Shown: positions 43,916 through 53,021 of the stretch, one piece after another | Position numbering within the stretch: the first letter of the stretch is position 1 | Layout: the number at the start of each line of letters is the position of its first letter | Assembly: GCF_003814745.1 (NCBI RefSeq) | Contig: NZ_RKRD01000001.1 | Location: forward strand, 1,798,001-1,862,000 | DNA from: Hydrogenoanaerobacterium saccharovorans | Lineage (GTDB): Bacteria > Bacillota > Clostridia > Oscillospirales > Ruminococcaceae | Reading direction: 5' to 3' | Length of the DNA: 64,000 bases | Translations under genes and position numbers: made by a program | Notes under the pieces: generated by a model | What the model saw: the letters and a program-made list of their open reading frames with translations, nothing else | The model's database searches: none | Told to the model about the DNA's origin: nothing

Positions 43916-45190
43916 TTATCGTGTTTTTATGCCTTTGATGTATTTATGAATGACATTTCGGTCATCCGACAGGTAAATCATACGTTCCAACCGTTGTTGT
44001 AACGAGAATTCTTCCGAACCCTCCAAATTACTGTCATCCAGCACAACTGCGTCAAACTCGTAGCCCTCTTCGAAACTGCCAACCTTGCCCCAAAATGAGC
44101 CACCGCCTTTGGTTGCCATATAAAATGCCTCGGGTACAGTGATTGGTGCAAGTGCTTTATCTTTAAGCGTCCAACGCAGTTTCGAAGCACGTATTGTATC
44201 TGCCATTGCTTTAAAGATGGAGAGGTCAGCACCGCCTGCAACATCGCTTCCCAACCCAATACGCATATTACGATCCAAATATGTGCGCACCGGTGCAACT
44301 CCGCTGCAAAGATTCATATTCGACTGCGGACAATGCGCAATGTACACACCGTTTTTGTCCATCAGTTCCAGTTCTGTTTTATTGGGGTGAACACAATGCG
44401 CCATGATGGTTGGACAATTACCGCCGAATACACCGTATTTTTGGTAAGCCTCTCCGTAACATTTGGTATCGGGGTGCAGCTGCTGCACCCAAGCGATTTC
44501 AGACGCATTTTCAGATAGATGCGATTGCAGGGGAACATTATATTTTCTTTGCAGCTCACCGATACGCTCCATCAGTTCGTCCGTACAAGAGGGTATAAAA
44601 CGAGGTGTTAAAATGGGTTTGACGTTTTTATATCTACCTACGCATTCTTTCAACCAATTTTCGGTATCCAAAGCCGATTGTTCTGCTGTTTCAATCAAAT
44701 TATCGCTGCTGTTTCGGTCCATATTTACTTTACCAATGTATGCCTGTACACCGGTTTGGTCTAATAAATCCATCAAAATAAAAGTTGCAGGTACATGCAG
44801 TGTGGCAAAAATTGCCGCACGTGTGGTTGCACTTGCAGAGAGCGCCCGTGCAAAACGCCCGTATGCTTTTTTAGCATATTCCACTTGGGCATATTTAGCC
44901 TCCTCGGGGAATGCATAGGTATTCAGCCAAGGTAGCAGCTCCATATCCATACCCAGCGAACGGTACGTAAATTGCGGAGCGTGAACATGTAAGTCGGTAA
45001 GCCCGGGGATAATCAACTTAATGCCGTAATCTTCAACACAAATGCCTTCGTATTGCTTGGGAATCGTTTTGAATATGCCCGCAACTTTACCGTCTTCACA
45101 AACTAAATAAGATGAGGCAGCAGTTACCAAATTATTCTTATCCTGCGAATAAACAATGTTGCCTTTGAGCGCGAATAGATTTTTATTCAT
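43916..45190 (-). CDS. guaD: Guanine deaminase
   Basis: A 424-residue amidohydrolase with guanine deaminase landmarks: IPGLTDLHVHAPQFTYRSLG, PRFIPSCTDELMERIGEL, VPLQSHLSENASEI, TIMAHCVHPNKTELELM, AHCPQSNMNLCSG and IGLGSDVAGGADLS. Converts guanine to xanthine and ammonia, feeding the xanthine dehydrogenases. Transcribed toward the xanthine dehydrogenase operon but separately terminated; divergent from the gntR gene with a 305-bp gap. Confidence 0.93.
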   Translation of the reverse strand: MNKNLFALKGNIVYSQDKNNLVTAASSYLVCEDGKVAGIFKTIPKQYEGICVEDYGIKLIIPGLTDLHVHAPQFTYRSLGMDMELLPWLNTYAFPEEAKYAQVEYAKKAYGRFARALSASATTRAAIFATLHVPATFILMDLLDQTGVQAYIGKVNMDRNSSDNLIETAEQSALDTENWLKECVGRYKNVKPILTPRFIPSCTDELMERIGELQRKYNVPLQSHLSENASEIAWVQQLHPDTKCYGEAYQKYGVFGGNCPTIMAHCVHPNKTELELMDKNGVYIAHCPQSNMNLCSGVAPVRTYLDRNMRIGLGSDVAGGADLSIFKAMADTIRASKLRWTLKDKALAPITVPEAFYMATKGGGSFWGKVGSFEEGYEFDAVVLDDSNLEGSEEFSLQQRLERMIYLSDDRNVIHKYIKGIKTR

Positions 45191-45344
45191 CTTAAATCCT
45201 CCATTTTCTTATGGCGGCGGTTGCAATAAAAAAGCTCGAGTTTTCATATTGTATGCGGTTGGTGTTGTCTTTTGTAAACATTTGGTTTATAATGAAAAAT
45301 GCCTTGAATATTGCAACGGAACGTTCTCATGTTGATTATGCATA

Positions 45345-45374
45345 TTCATTAAAAGTCATACTAATAATTATAGT
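45345..45374 (+). promoter_or_regulatory. Promoter region with AAGTCATACTA operator between guaD and gntR
   Basis: AAGTCATACTA (45353-45363) lies between TTCATT (45345-45350) and TATAGT (45369-45374) on the plus strand, so it could repress the regulator itself; the guaD promoter must lie in the same 305-bp gap. A second inverted repeat ATTGCAT...ATGCAAT (45406-45412 and 45433-45439) lies nearer the regulator. Nothing else was seen in this gap. Confidence 0.5.
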
Positions 45375-45495
45375 AGCGGTTTTTTTGACGACTTACAATA
45401 TACATATTGCATAATAATGTTAATATTTATTAATGCAATTATAACATGAACCGTTGCTTTTGTACAAATTTTTTAGATTCGAGAGGAGCCTATCC

Positions 45496-46245
45496 ATGCC
45501 GGATAACTATGAGCTGCCCCATTTTGGCGGTAAACTGATGTCTACGCAAGTAAGTGCCTTGCTGATGAAGGAATTAAAAAATGGAATTTTCTCCAAAAGC
45601 GAAAAACTCCCCTCTGAAGTTGAGCTGGCAGAGCGCCTTGGTGTATCTCGCACGGTAATTCGTGATGCACTGTCCGACATTGAGAGAGAAGGTTTTATAG
45701 AGCGTGTTCGCGGTATTGGTACAGTCATCTGCCGTGACATCGTAAATCTTACCAATCGGCTTGACCTAAAGCTGGAGTATAATGAGCTGATTGTCAACTC
45801 CGGTTATACCCCGTATACAGATAATATCAAACTTCGTATAGAATATGCGGATGAAGAAAACGCAGAGCTTTTAAATGTAGACGAAGGGTCAAAGTTAATC
45901 GTTTGCGAAAAACGAGTACTCGCCGGTAATATTCCCTGTATCTATTCTATCGACTATCTCTCGTATGATTTGTTCAGCGGGATAGAATATACGGACATCG
46001 ACTGGTCAAAGCCCATTTTCGATTTGCTAGACAAATATTGCGGGTTAATTGTAGTTACCGATATCGCCAAAATCACTGCCACCAATGCGGATGAATTTAT
46101 CCGAGAAAAGCTACAGGTACAACCTAAGCAAGCATTGATTTTGTTAGATGAAGTTGGTTATTGCAAACTGAGCAGACCTGTAATGCGGTCTCTTGAATTT
46201 TATACCGACTTTTTTGATTTTACTATGCTCCGCAAAAAGTTTTAG
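45496..46245 (+). CDS. GntR-family regulator with UTRA-like effector domain
   Basis: A 249-residue regulator. The N-terminal winged helix is typical GntR (LMKELKNGIFSKSEKLPSEV, ELAERLGVSRTVIRDALSDI, EREGFIERVRGIGTVI); residues about 95-245 look like a UTRA/chorismate-lyase-fold sensor (CEKRVLAGNIPCIYSIDYL). The start at 45496 follows GAGAGGAG. Divergent from guaD, so it is the prime candidate to bind the AAGTCATACTT sites, whose GT-N3-AC core is GntR-like. Effector unknown; a purine is plausible. Confidence 0.88.
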   Translation: MPDNYELPHFGGKLMSTQVSALLMKELKNGIFSKSEKLPSEVELAERLGVSRTVIRDALSDIEREGFIERVRGIGTVICRDIVNLTNRLDLKLEYNELIVNSGYTPYTDNIKLRIEYADEENAELLNVDEGSKLIVCEKRVLAGNIPCIYSIDYLSYDLFSGIEYTDIDWSKPIFDLLDKYCGLIVVTDIAKITATNADEFIREKLQVQPKQALILLDEVGYCKLSRPVMRSLEFYTDFFDFTMLRKKF

Positions 46246-46250
46246 CTTAC

Positions 46251-46279
46251 ATCCCCGATAAATTATCGGGGATTTTTTA
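46251..46279 (+). terminator. gntR terminator
   Basis: ATCCCCGATA (46251-46260) with TATCGGGGAT (46264-46273) and a T-run, directly after the stop codon. Confidence 0.9.
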
Positions 46280-46420
46280 CTGCTTGAATCAAACATAAAA
46301 AAATAATCGGCTTGATAAATAGTTGAAAAACGCAACTCTTTGTCGATAATATAATAGAAGATAAAATGTTCGTATGATATACTTGTTATATATATAACTG
46401 AAAAACGAGGTGAGCTAGAT

Positions 46421-48682
46421 ATGACTTTTCCAAGGTCAAAAATCAGTAAAACCTTTTTAATTCTATCGGCGATTTCTATTATCTTTTCATTGGGAGTTGC
46501 TGCTTATATCAAAGCCTTGATTCAATCGCAAAAACAAGAATCCAACCTTTTGTTGTATGAAGTTAGCCGACAATGTGCCAACGTTGTTTCAAAAGAAATT
46601 GACGGCAATTTTAAAGAACTTGAAGCATTGGCCGGATTTATTGGAATAAGCGGAACCCCGGAATATGAAAAATTGAAAGCTGTAATAAACACAGAAAACA
46701 ACAGAAGCTCTTTTTTAAGGCTGGGCTTTGTATCAATAAACGGGCTGAGCTATATGGTTGATAACTCTGGAAATGAATACCGCAATGTGGATTTTATTGA
46801 TCGAAAATTTTCAAACGGATTGTTTTTAGGAGAGCCTTATGTATCGGGCATCATTAGTAGCAGCTTTCATTACACTGGTGAAGTACAATTATATGCCGTA
46901 CCCATTTACAATAAAGAAAATTTGCTGGGTGTATTATTCGGAATTATAGACATCAAAGTATTACGGGATGTTTTAGCAATTTCAAATTTTGGCGGCAAAG
47001 GTTACTCTTATATCGTCGATAAAGACGGAAATGTTATTATACCTTCTACACATCCCTCTTCAGCTACCGACATAAAGAACTTTTTTAATCTGAAATATGA
47101 AAATGAAAATGATTTGCTTCAAATGAAAGAAGACATGCTGCAAAATAAAAGTGGTGTAATTGATTACAACTTTCAAGCAACCGAAAAGTGCCTAGCCTAT
47201 ATTCCGCTTGGTATAAACGATTGGTATATAACCAGCGTGGTTCCGAAATCTGCCATTAACAAGCATTATATTAAAATGTTGGATATCACGATTGGTTCGG
47301 TTATTATTGTCTCATCTATTTTCATCCTTCTTTTATTGCATATTAACCGTATGCAAAGAAACAGCAGGCTATCTATCATGAAACTTGCGTATTATGATGA
47401 TTTGACAGGCTGTTATAATAAAAACAGGTTTTTAGACAGAGCATCCGAGCAGCTTCGTATAGGCATTTTTAATTATGCCATCGTGATGTTTGATATCAAT
47501 AATTTTAAACCAATCAACGAATTGTTTGGTTACAATGAAGGGAACTGCGTCTTAAAACATGTAGTTGCTGTATTTGCGGAACAACTGTACGGTGATGAGA
47601 TTTATGCCCGAAATGTTGCAGATAACTTTTGCTTGATGATGAGAAACGATTCCGCATTGGATGTTCGGCTTGAACGCATTATGCGTTTGGTAAGTGATTA
47701 TGCTATCCACAGCAACCTTAATTATAAAATTACTTGTCGCTGTGGCGTTTGTATTGTAAATGAATCAAACCGTTCTCTTGATATTAACACTTTATTTGAC
47801 CGTGCAACGCTCGCTTTATCTCAATCAAAAGGCAAACATCGCAATATCATATTGTATTACGATGAAGAAGTTCATTGTAAGGCAGCAACAAGAATCGAGA
47901 TCGAAAAAGATATGATTGACGCTTTAAACAACCACGAATTCGTCGTCTATCTACAGCCAAAATACGACGCCCAAACAGAACAAATTTGGGGTGCCGAGGC
48001 TCTTGTGCGCTGGCACCATCCTCAAAAAGGCATCATTATGCCAAATTCATTTATCCCGTTATTTGAAGAGAACGGCTTTATTACCGAGTTGGATTTATAT
48101 GTTGTGAAAAAAATCTGCCAAAAAATGAGAAAATGGATTGATTTGGACTATGATGTTTTTCCAATTTCGGTAAATCAGTCTCGTTTATTGTTGTATCAAT
48201 CAAATTATGTTGATAAGTTAAAAAATATAATTTCAGAATTCAATATTCCCGCAAGATTAATTGAATTAGAAATTACCGAAAGTGTGGTTTTTGAAAACCG
48301 TGATGCAATGATTGATATTGTAAAGCAGCTGCATTATACGGGGTTTCTTATTTCTATGGATGACTTTGGTTCTGGATATTCATCACTCAATATTCTAAAA
48401 GATTTGCCGATTGATACGTTAAAGTTAGACAAAGAGTTTTTTGATAAGGCAGCAGACACAAAACGAGGTAAACAAATTATTTCAAGCATTATTCAAATGG
48501 CAAAAAGCCTATCTATCACCACCGTTTCTGAAGGTGTAGAAACAAAAGAGCAGGTGCATTTTCTCAAAGAAGCGGGCTGCAACATACTACAAGGCTACTA
48601 TTTTTCTCACCCTATGTCTATTGAACAGTTTGAAAAACTTGCATTTCATCAAAATGTAAAGGCGTTTCCACTAAACTTCTAA
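46421..48682 (+). CDS. Membrane c-di-GMP phosphodiesterase (sensor, degenerate GGDEF, EAL)
   Basis: A 753-residue protein: membrane helix about 10-30, extracytoplasmic CACHE-like sensor about 35-285, second helix about 288-307, GGDEF-like domain about 323-486, EAL domain about 493-745. The GGDEF signature is replaced by VADNF (about 398-402), so cyclase activity is unlikely. The EAL domain keeps EALVRW (about 525), SVNQSRLL, LELEITES, MDDFGSGYSS, LKLDKEFF and SEGVET, so it should hydrolyse c-di-GMP. A single gene with its own terminator. No sign that it belongs to the purine locus. Confidence 0.92.
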   Translation: MTFPRSKISKTFLILSAISIIFSLGVAAYIKALIQSQKQESNLLLYEVSRQCANVVSKEIDGNFKELEALAGFIGISGTPEYEKLKAVINTENNRSSFLRLGFVSINGLSYMVDNSGNEYRNVDFIDRKFSNGLFLGEPYVSGIISSSFHYTGEVQLYAVPIYNKENLLGVLFGIIDIKVLRDVLAISNFGGKGYSYIVDKDGNVIIPSTHPSSATDIKNFFNLKYENENDLLQMKEDMLQNKSGVIDYNFQATEKCLAYIPLGINDWYITSVVPKSAINKHYIKMLDITIGSVIIVSSIFILLLLHINRMQRNSRLSIMKLAYYDDLTGCYNKNRFLDRASEQLRIGIFNYAIVMFDINNFKPINELFGYNEGNCVLKHVVAVFAEQLYGDEIYARNVADNFCLMMRNDSALDVRLERIMRLVSDYAIHSNLNYKITCRCGVCIVNESNRSLDINTLFDRATLALSQSKGKHRNIILYYDEEVHCKAATRIEIEKDMIDALNNHEFVVYLQPKYDAQTEQIWGAEALVRWHHPQKGIIMPNSFIPLFEENGFITELDLYVVKKICQKMRKWIDLDYDVFPISVNQSRLLLYQSNYVDKLKNIISEFNIPARLIELEITESVVFENRDAMIDIVKQLHYTGFLISMDDFGSGYSSLNILKDLPIDTLKLDKEFFDKAADTKRGKQIISSIIQMAKSLSITTVSEGVETKEQVHFLKEAGCNILQGYYFSHPMSIEQFEKLAFHQNVKAFPLNF

Positions 48683-48696
48683 TGCATCTCTGATAA

Positions 48697-48732
48697 AATC
48701 CTGTCATCCCTTGGGTGGCAGGATTTTTTTTG
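48697..48732 (+). terminator. Terminator after the EAL gene
   Basis: AAATCCTG...CATCCC with GGGTGGCAGGATTT followed by eight T residues. Confidence 0.85.
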
Positions 48733-49006
48733 TGAAATGATAAATCTTATTATTTTATTGGCGATGCTTTTTTACAGAAACTAATTTATGTAGCTTGACT
48801 TTTGTAATATTTGCCGATAAACTATATTTCATATATAATCAGTATGATTTATAAACTATCTATTTAAATTGTTCTACACCATATTATACAATTGGTTACT
48901 TAAATTTTTGTTGCTTTTTTCATAAATTTATTATAAAATTAATTATACTTTACTCCTTTAACTTGTAAAATCGTCTTGGTTGTTTATTTTAAACGGAGGT
49001 TTCTTT
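48733..49006 (+). other. Intergenic region upstream of metF
   Basis: About 270 bp of AT-rich DNA. A possible promoter is TTGTTG-N18-TATAAA around 48908-48937. I looked for an S-box, cobalamin or T-box leader expected before methionine genes and saw none. Confidence 0.5.
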
Positions 49007-49879
49007 ATGAGCATCGCCAGCCTATTTCAAAACCGTTCCACCATTTTTTCGTTCGAGGTTTTCCCGCCTAAACGCAACAGCCCTATTGATACCATTTACA
49101 AGACATTGGATGAACTGCAGGATTTAAAGCCTGATTTTATCAGTGTTACCTATAACGCAGGCGGAAACGGTGCTGCATCCAAACAGCCTACTTGCGAAAT
49201 AGCATCCATCATCAAAGAAAAGTACAATATCCATCCCCTTGCACATCTTACATGTGTTAACTCAACGCGTGGAGAGATTGTTGCAGTTTTAGATGAACTG
49301 CGCAATAACGGCATTGAGGATATTCTTGCCTTGCGTGGTGATATTAACCCAGATGTACCGCCTAAAACAGATTTTACCCATGCCAGTGAACTGATTACTT
49401 TTATAAAAGAGCAGGGCGGTTTTTCGCTGTCTGGTGCTTGCTACCCCGAAGGGCATTGTGAATGTGCCGATGTCATATCGGATATCCACAACTTACGTAA
49501 AAAAGTGGATGCAGGTGCGGAACATCTTATCTCCCAGCTGTTTTTCGATAACAGTGTTTTTTACTCCTTTGTAGAACGTGCGCGCATTGCGGGGATTACT
49601 GTGCCGATAGAGGCAGGAATTATGCCTGTTGTAAATAAAAAGCAGATTGAACGCATGGTATCTCTGTGCGGTGCGAGTTTGCCCCACAAGTTTACTAAGA
49701 TGATTAACCGTTACGACGGTCACCCCGATGCGCTGCGCGACGCCGGTATTGCCTATGCGGTAGACCAAATCGTTGATTTAATTTCCAACGGTGTTGATGG
49801 AATTCATCTGTACACGATGAACAACCCCTATGTAGCACGAAAAATAACAGAGAGTATTTCTTCGCTGCGTATCGTATAA
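49007..49879 (+). CDS. metF: Methylenetetrahydrofolate reductase
   Basis: A 290-residue MetF: FSFEVFPPKRNSPIDTIYKT, ISVTYNAGG, LAHLTCVNSTR, DILALRGDINPD, GGFSLSGACYPEGHCEC and IEAGIMPVVNKKQIERM. Reduces methylene-THF to methyl-THF with a flavin. The start at 49007 has GGAGG 7 nt upstream. First of metF, the MetH reactivation-domain gene, metH. Confidence 0.94.
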   Translation: MSIASLFQNRSTIFSFEVFPPKRNSPIDTIYKTLDELQDLKPDFISVTYNAGGNGAASKQPTCEIASIIKEKYNIHPLAHLTCVNSTRGEIVAVLDELRNNGIEDILALRGDINPDVPPKTDFTHASELITFIKEQGGFSLSGACYPEGHCECADVISDIHNLRKKVDAGAEHLISQLFFDNSVFYSFVERARIAGITVPIEAGIMPVVNKKQIERMVSLCGASLPHKFTKMINRYDGHPDALRDAGIAYAVDQIVDLISNGVDGIHLYTMNNPYVARKITESISSLRIV

Positions 49880-49917
49880 TCGGGTTACATAAATGCAGCT
49901 GAGGGAGGTGTGCAAAA

Positions 49918-50595
49918 TTGAACTTTGTCCTCGATTCAATCCCTGCGGACGAGGTGCTGCGTTATTTGGGTTGCAAGAAGCAAAACGATGACATACGCGC
50001 ACTTGTTGAAATATGCAGTGCCGAATTGTTGGCAGCGGTTGCTCCGCGCAGGCTTTACCGCGTTTTTGATATCACCCCTGCGGTAGATGGCAACGGCATT
50101 GCACTTGCAAACTGTGATTTTGTTCTACCAGGCAATGATATTTCTGCTTTATTAAAAGATTGTAAGCATGCGGTTCTCTTTTGCGTTACACTCTCTTCGG
50201 GCATAGATAATCTTTTGCGGCGCGCTCAGCTTACTGATATGAGCCGTGGGGTTGTATTGGATAGCTGTGCCTCTACAGCTGTGGAAGTGCTTTGCAACCA
50301 CGTTGAGGCTGAGATTAAACAGCTATTCAGCGGCTGCTATTTTACAACGCGTTACAGCCCTGGTTACGGCGATTTGCCATTAACCATTCAAAAAGATTTT
50401 GTTCAGCTTTTAGACGCACCCCGAAAAATAGGTGTTTGCGTAACCGAAAGCAGCATCCTCACTCCACGAAAATCAGTTACTGCGGTAATTGGTATATCAG
50501 AGCATCCCATAAAACAACACAAACAAAGCTGTGAAACATGCAATATGCGCGAGGAATGTGCTTATCGCAAAAGGGAGGAATACTGTGGACTTTAA
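49918..50595 (+). CDS. Stand-alone methionine synthase reactivation-domain protein
   Basis: A 225-residue protein resembling the AdoMet-binding reactivation domain of MetH as a separate polypeptide. Seen: LFCVTLSSGIDNLL, a TTRYSPGYGDLPL motif (close to the RxSPGYP loop of the MetH activation domain), VTESSILTPRKSVTAVIGIS and a Cys-rich C terminus (CETCNMREECAYRKREEYC). The TTG start follows GGGAGG. It overlaps metH by 11 bp, so equal expression is likely. Confidence 0.85.
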   Translation: MNFVLDSIPADEVLRYLGCKKQNDDIRALVEICSAELLAAVAPRRLYRVFDITPAVDGNGIALANCDFVLPGNDISALLKDCKHAVLFCVTLSSGIDNLLRRAQLTDMSRGVVLDSCASTAVEVLCNHVEAEIKQLFSGCYFTTRYSPGYGDLPLTIQKDFVQLLDAPRKIGVCVTESSILTPRKSVTAVIGISEHPIKQHKQSCETCNMREECAYRKREEYCGL

Positions 50596-52954
50596 AACAC
50601 TGCTGCAAAAAGAATTTATTATACTCGATGGAGCTATGGGCACCATGCTGCAGAAAAAAGGGATGCCATTGGGCGCTGTACCCGAAACCATGTGCCTAGA
50701 ACATCCCGAATGGCTTTTGGATATTCACAAACAGTACATTACCGCCAGTTCTGATATTATCTACACCAACACCTTTGGCGCAAACTCTTACAAAACAAAA
50801 AATTGTGGTTACACAGTAGAACAACTTATCTCCGCGGCAGTTGGATTAGCAAAACAAGCCGTAACAGAACTGGGCACTGATACCCTGGTAGGACTGGATG
50901 TAGGACCAATCGGGCAATTATTGGAACCGACCGGTACGCTATCTTTTGAAGATGCGTATGAATTATTTGCGCAGCAGGTACGCGCAGGGGTCGCTGCAGG
51001 GGCAGATTTAGTTGCCATTGAAACCATGACCGACCTTTACGAAATGAAGGCGGCTTTGCTTGCCGTAAAAGAAAACTGCACCTTGCCCGTAGTATGTACT
51101 ATGACATTTGAGCAGACCGGACGCACATTTACAGGTTGCGCTGTATCTGCAATGGCGCTAACTTTAGAGGGATTAGGCGCAGACGCAATCGGCATTAACT
51201 GCTCACTGGGGCCAAAAGAGCTTGCACCTTTGATAGAGGAACTGAGGCAGTGGACAACTCTGCCTATTATCGCCAAGCCCAATGCCGGATTGCCTGACCC
51301 TAACAGCGACAGCTATGATATTACACCAGCAGAATTTGCAAATAACATGGCGCAACTTGCAAAACTCGGTGTAAAAATTCTCGGTGGCTGCTGTGGCACC
51401 AACCCCAATTACATCACTGAACTCAAGCAGGGCCTGCAAGGTTATACCTATAACAAGCCTAATGTGCAAATCCCTGCTGCTGTTTGCAGTGCCAGCAAGG
51501 TTGTACCTATTAATCGGGTGCGCATCATTGGTGAACGTATCAACCCTACAGGCAAAAAGCTGTTTAAAGAGGCTCTTAAAAACCAAGACCTCGACTATAT
51601 TCTCACACAGGGGCTGGAACAGTGCCAAGCAGGCGCAGATATTTTGGATGTGAATGTGGGCTTACCTGAAATTGACGAGCAGAAAATGATGGTGAAGGTA
51701 CTGAAAGCACTGCAAGGTGTTACCGATACCCCTTTGCAGATTGATTCTTCAAGCCCTGCGGTGCTTACTGCCGCACTTAAGGTTTATAACGGCAAGCCCA
51801 TCGTCAACTCGGTGAACGGCGACGATGAGGTACTGGACACCGTACTGCCGGTTGTAAAAAAATACGGTGCCGCGGTTGTTGGGCTGACCCTAGATAAACG
51901 CGGTATTCTCAAAACAGCACAAGAGCGTTTTGAAATCGCCAAAAAAATTGTTGACAGGGCAATTTCTTATGGCATCCGCAAAGAAGATGTTTACATCGAC
52001 TGCCTTACTTTGACCGCCTCGGCAGAGCAACAAGCCGTAATGGAGACATTAAAGGCTGTGCGCATGGTAAAAGAAAATCTTGGTGTAAAAATTGTTCTTG
52101 GTGTATCCAATATCTCGTTTGGCTTGCCGGCGCGCGAGCTCATCAATCAAACCTTCTTGACACTGGCAATGGGTGCGGGGCTCGACCTCCCTATCATTAA
52201 CCCCAACGTAACTTCTATGGTAGCTGCCATTCGCGCATATTCTTTGCTTTCGTGTACCGACAAAAATGCAACTGAATTTGTATCGTTGTATGGCGGTATT
52301 GCCTCACCTACCCCCAAAACAGACCCAACGCAAAATCAAATGGAACTGGATTACGCCATAAAAAGCGGATTAAAAGCCGATGCAGCAAGAATTACCGCCA
52401 AACTTTTACAGACCGTTGACCCGATGGAGCTTGTTAACACCAAGCTGATACCGCCTTTGGATAAAGCAGGAGTTTCGTTTGAAAAAGGCGACATTTTTTT
52501 ACCGCAGCTGATACAGTGTGCAGGTGCGGCACAAGCAGCCTTTGAGGTAATCAAAAGCAAAATGGCTCTGAATGGCGCAACCGTCAGCCGCGGCAAAATC
52601 GTGCTTGCCACCGTAAAAGGCGACATCCACGATATTGGTAAAAACATCGTTAAAATTTTGCTTGAAAACTATGGTTATACTGTAATTGACCTTGGCAAGG
52701 ATGTGGAGCCCGCTGCAGTTGCGGATGCCGTGCTTGAGCACGAAGTACCACTTGTAGGGTTGAGCGCTTTAATGACAACCACACTGGGCAGTATGGCTCA
52801 AACCATTGCCTTACTGCATGAACGGCAGCTGCCCTGCAAAGTAATGGTTGGCGGGGCAGTACTCACCGCAGACTATGCCGCAAAAATCGGGGCGGATTAC
52901 TATGCGCGCGATGCAAAAGAATCGGTTGACATTGCAAAAAAGCTGTTGGGATAA
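50585..52954 (+). CDS. metH: B12-dependent methionine synthase lacking the reactivation domain
   Basis: A 789-residue MetH, shorter than the about 1200-residue form. Homocysteine module about 1-290 with zinc ligands NCSLG (about 204) and GGCCG (about 267); methyl-THF pterin module about 310-570 (RVRIIGERINPTGKKLFKEA, DVNVGLPEID); cobalamin cap and binding module about 585-789 with GDIHDIGKNIV (His ligand, about 679). The GTG start at 50585 follows AGGGAGG. The missing reactivation domain is encoded just upstream. Confidence 0.95.
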   Translation: MDFKTLLQKEFIILDGAMGTMLQKKGMPLGAVPETMCLEHPEWLLDIHKQYITASSDIIYTNTFGANSYKTKNCGYTVEQLISAAVGLAKQAVTELGTDTLVGLDVGPIGQLLEPTGTLSFEDAYELFAQQVRAGVAAGADLVAIETMTDLYEMKAALLAVKENCTLPVVCTMTFEQTGRTFTGCAVSAMALTLEGLGADAIGINCSLGPKELAPLIEELRQWTTLPIIAKPNAGLPDPNSDSYDITPAEFANNMAQLAKLGVKILGGCCGTNPNYITELKQGLQGYTYNKPNVQIPAAVCSASKVVPINRVRIIGERINPTGKKLFKEALKNQDLDYILTQGLEQCQAGADILDVNVGLPEIDEQKMMVKVLKALQGVTDTPLQIDSSSPAVLTAALKVYNGKPIVNSVNGDDEVLDTVLPVVKKYGAAVVGLTLDKRGILKTAQERFEIAKKIVDRAISYGIRKEDVYIDCLTLTASAEQQAVMETLKAVRMVKENLGVKIVLGVSNISFGLPARELINQTFLTLAMGAGLDLPIINPNVTSMVAAIRAYSLLSCTDKNATEFVSLYGGIASPTPKTDPTQNQMELDYAIKSGLKADAARITAKLLQTVDPMELVNTKLIPPLDKAGVSFEKGDIFLPQLIQCAGAAQAAFEVIKSKMALNGATVSRGKIVLATVKGDIHDIGKNIVKILLENYGYTVIDLGKDVEPAAVADAVLEHEVPLVGLSALMTTTLGSMAQTIALLHERQLPCKVMVGGAVLTADYAAKIGADYYARDAKESVDIAKKLLG

Positions 52955-52972
52955 TACAACAAAACATAAAGC

Positions 52973-53010
52973 ACAAAAGCTCGAAAACCAATTGGCTTTC
53001 GAGCTTTTGT
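52973..53010. terminator. Bidirectional terminator between metH and the CoA-disulfide reductase-like gene
   Basis: Perfect 14-bp arms (52973-52986 with 52997-53010) between convergent genes. Confidence 0.85.
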
Positions 53011-53021
53011 ATTGCTATTTT

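Noticed and set aside
48733..49006. Possible SAM or cobalamin riboswitch before metF/metH
   Set aside because: No conserved S-box or B12-box sequence could be seen; only AT-rich DNA and a possible promoter.
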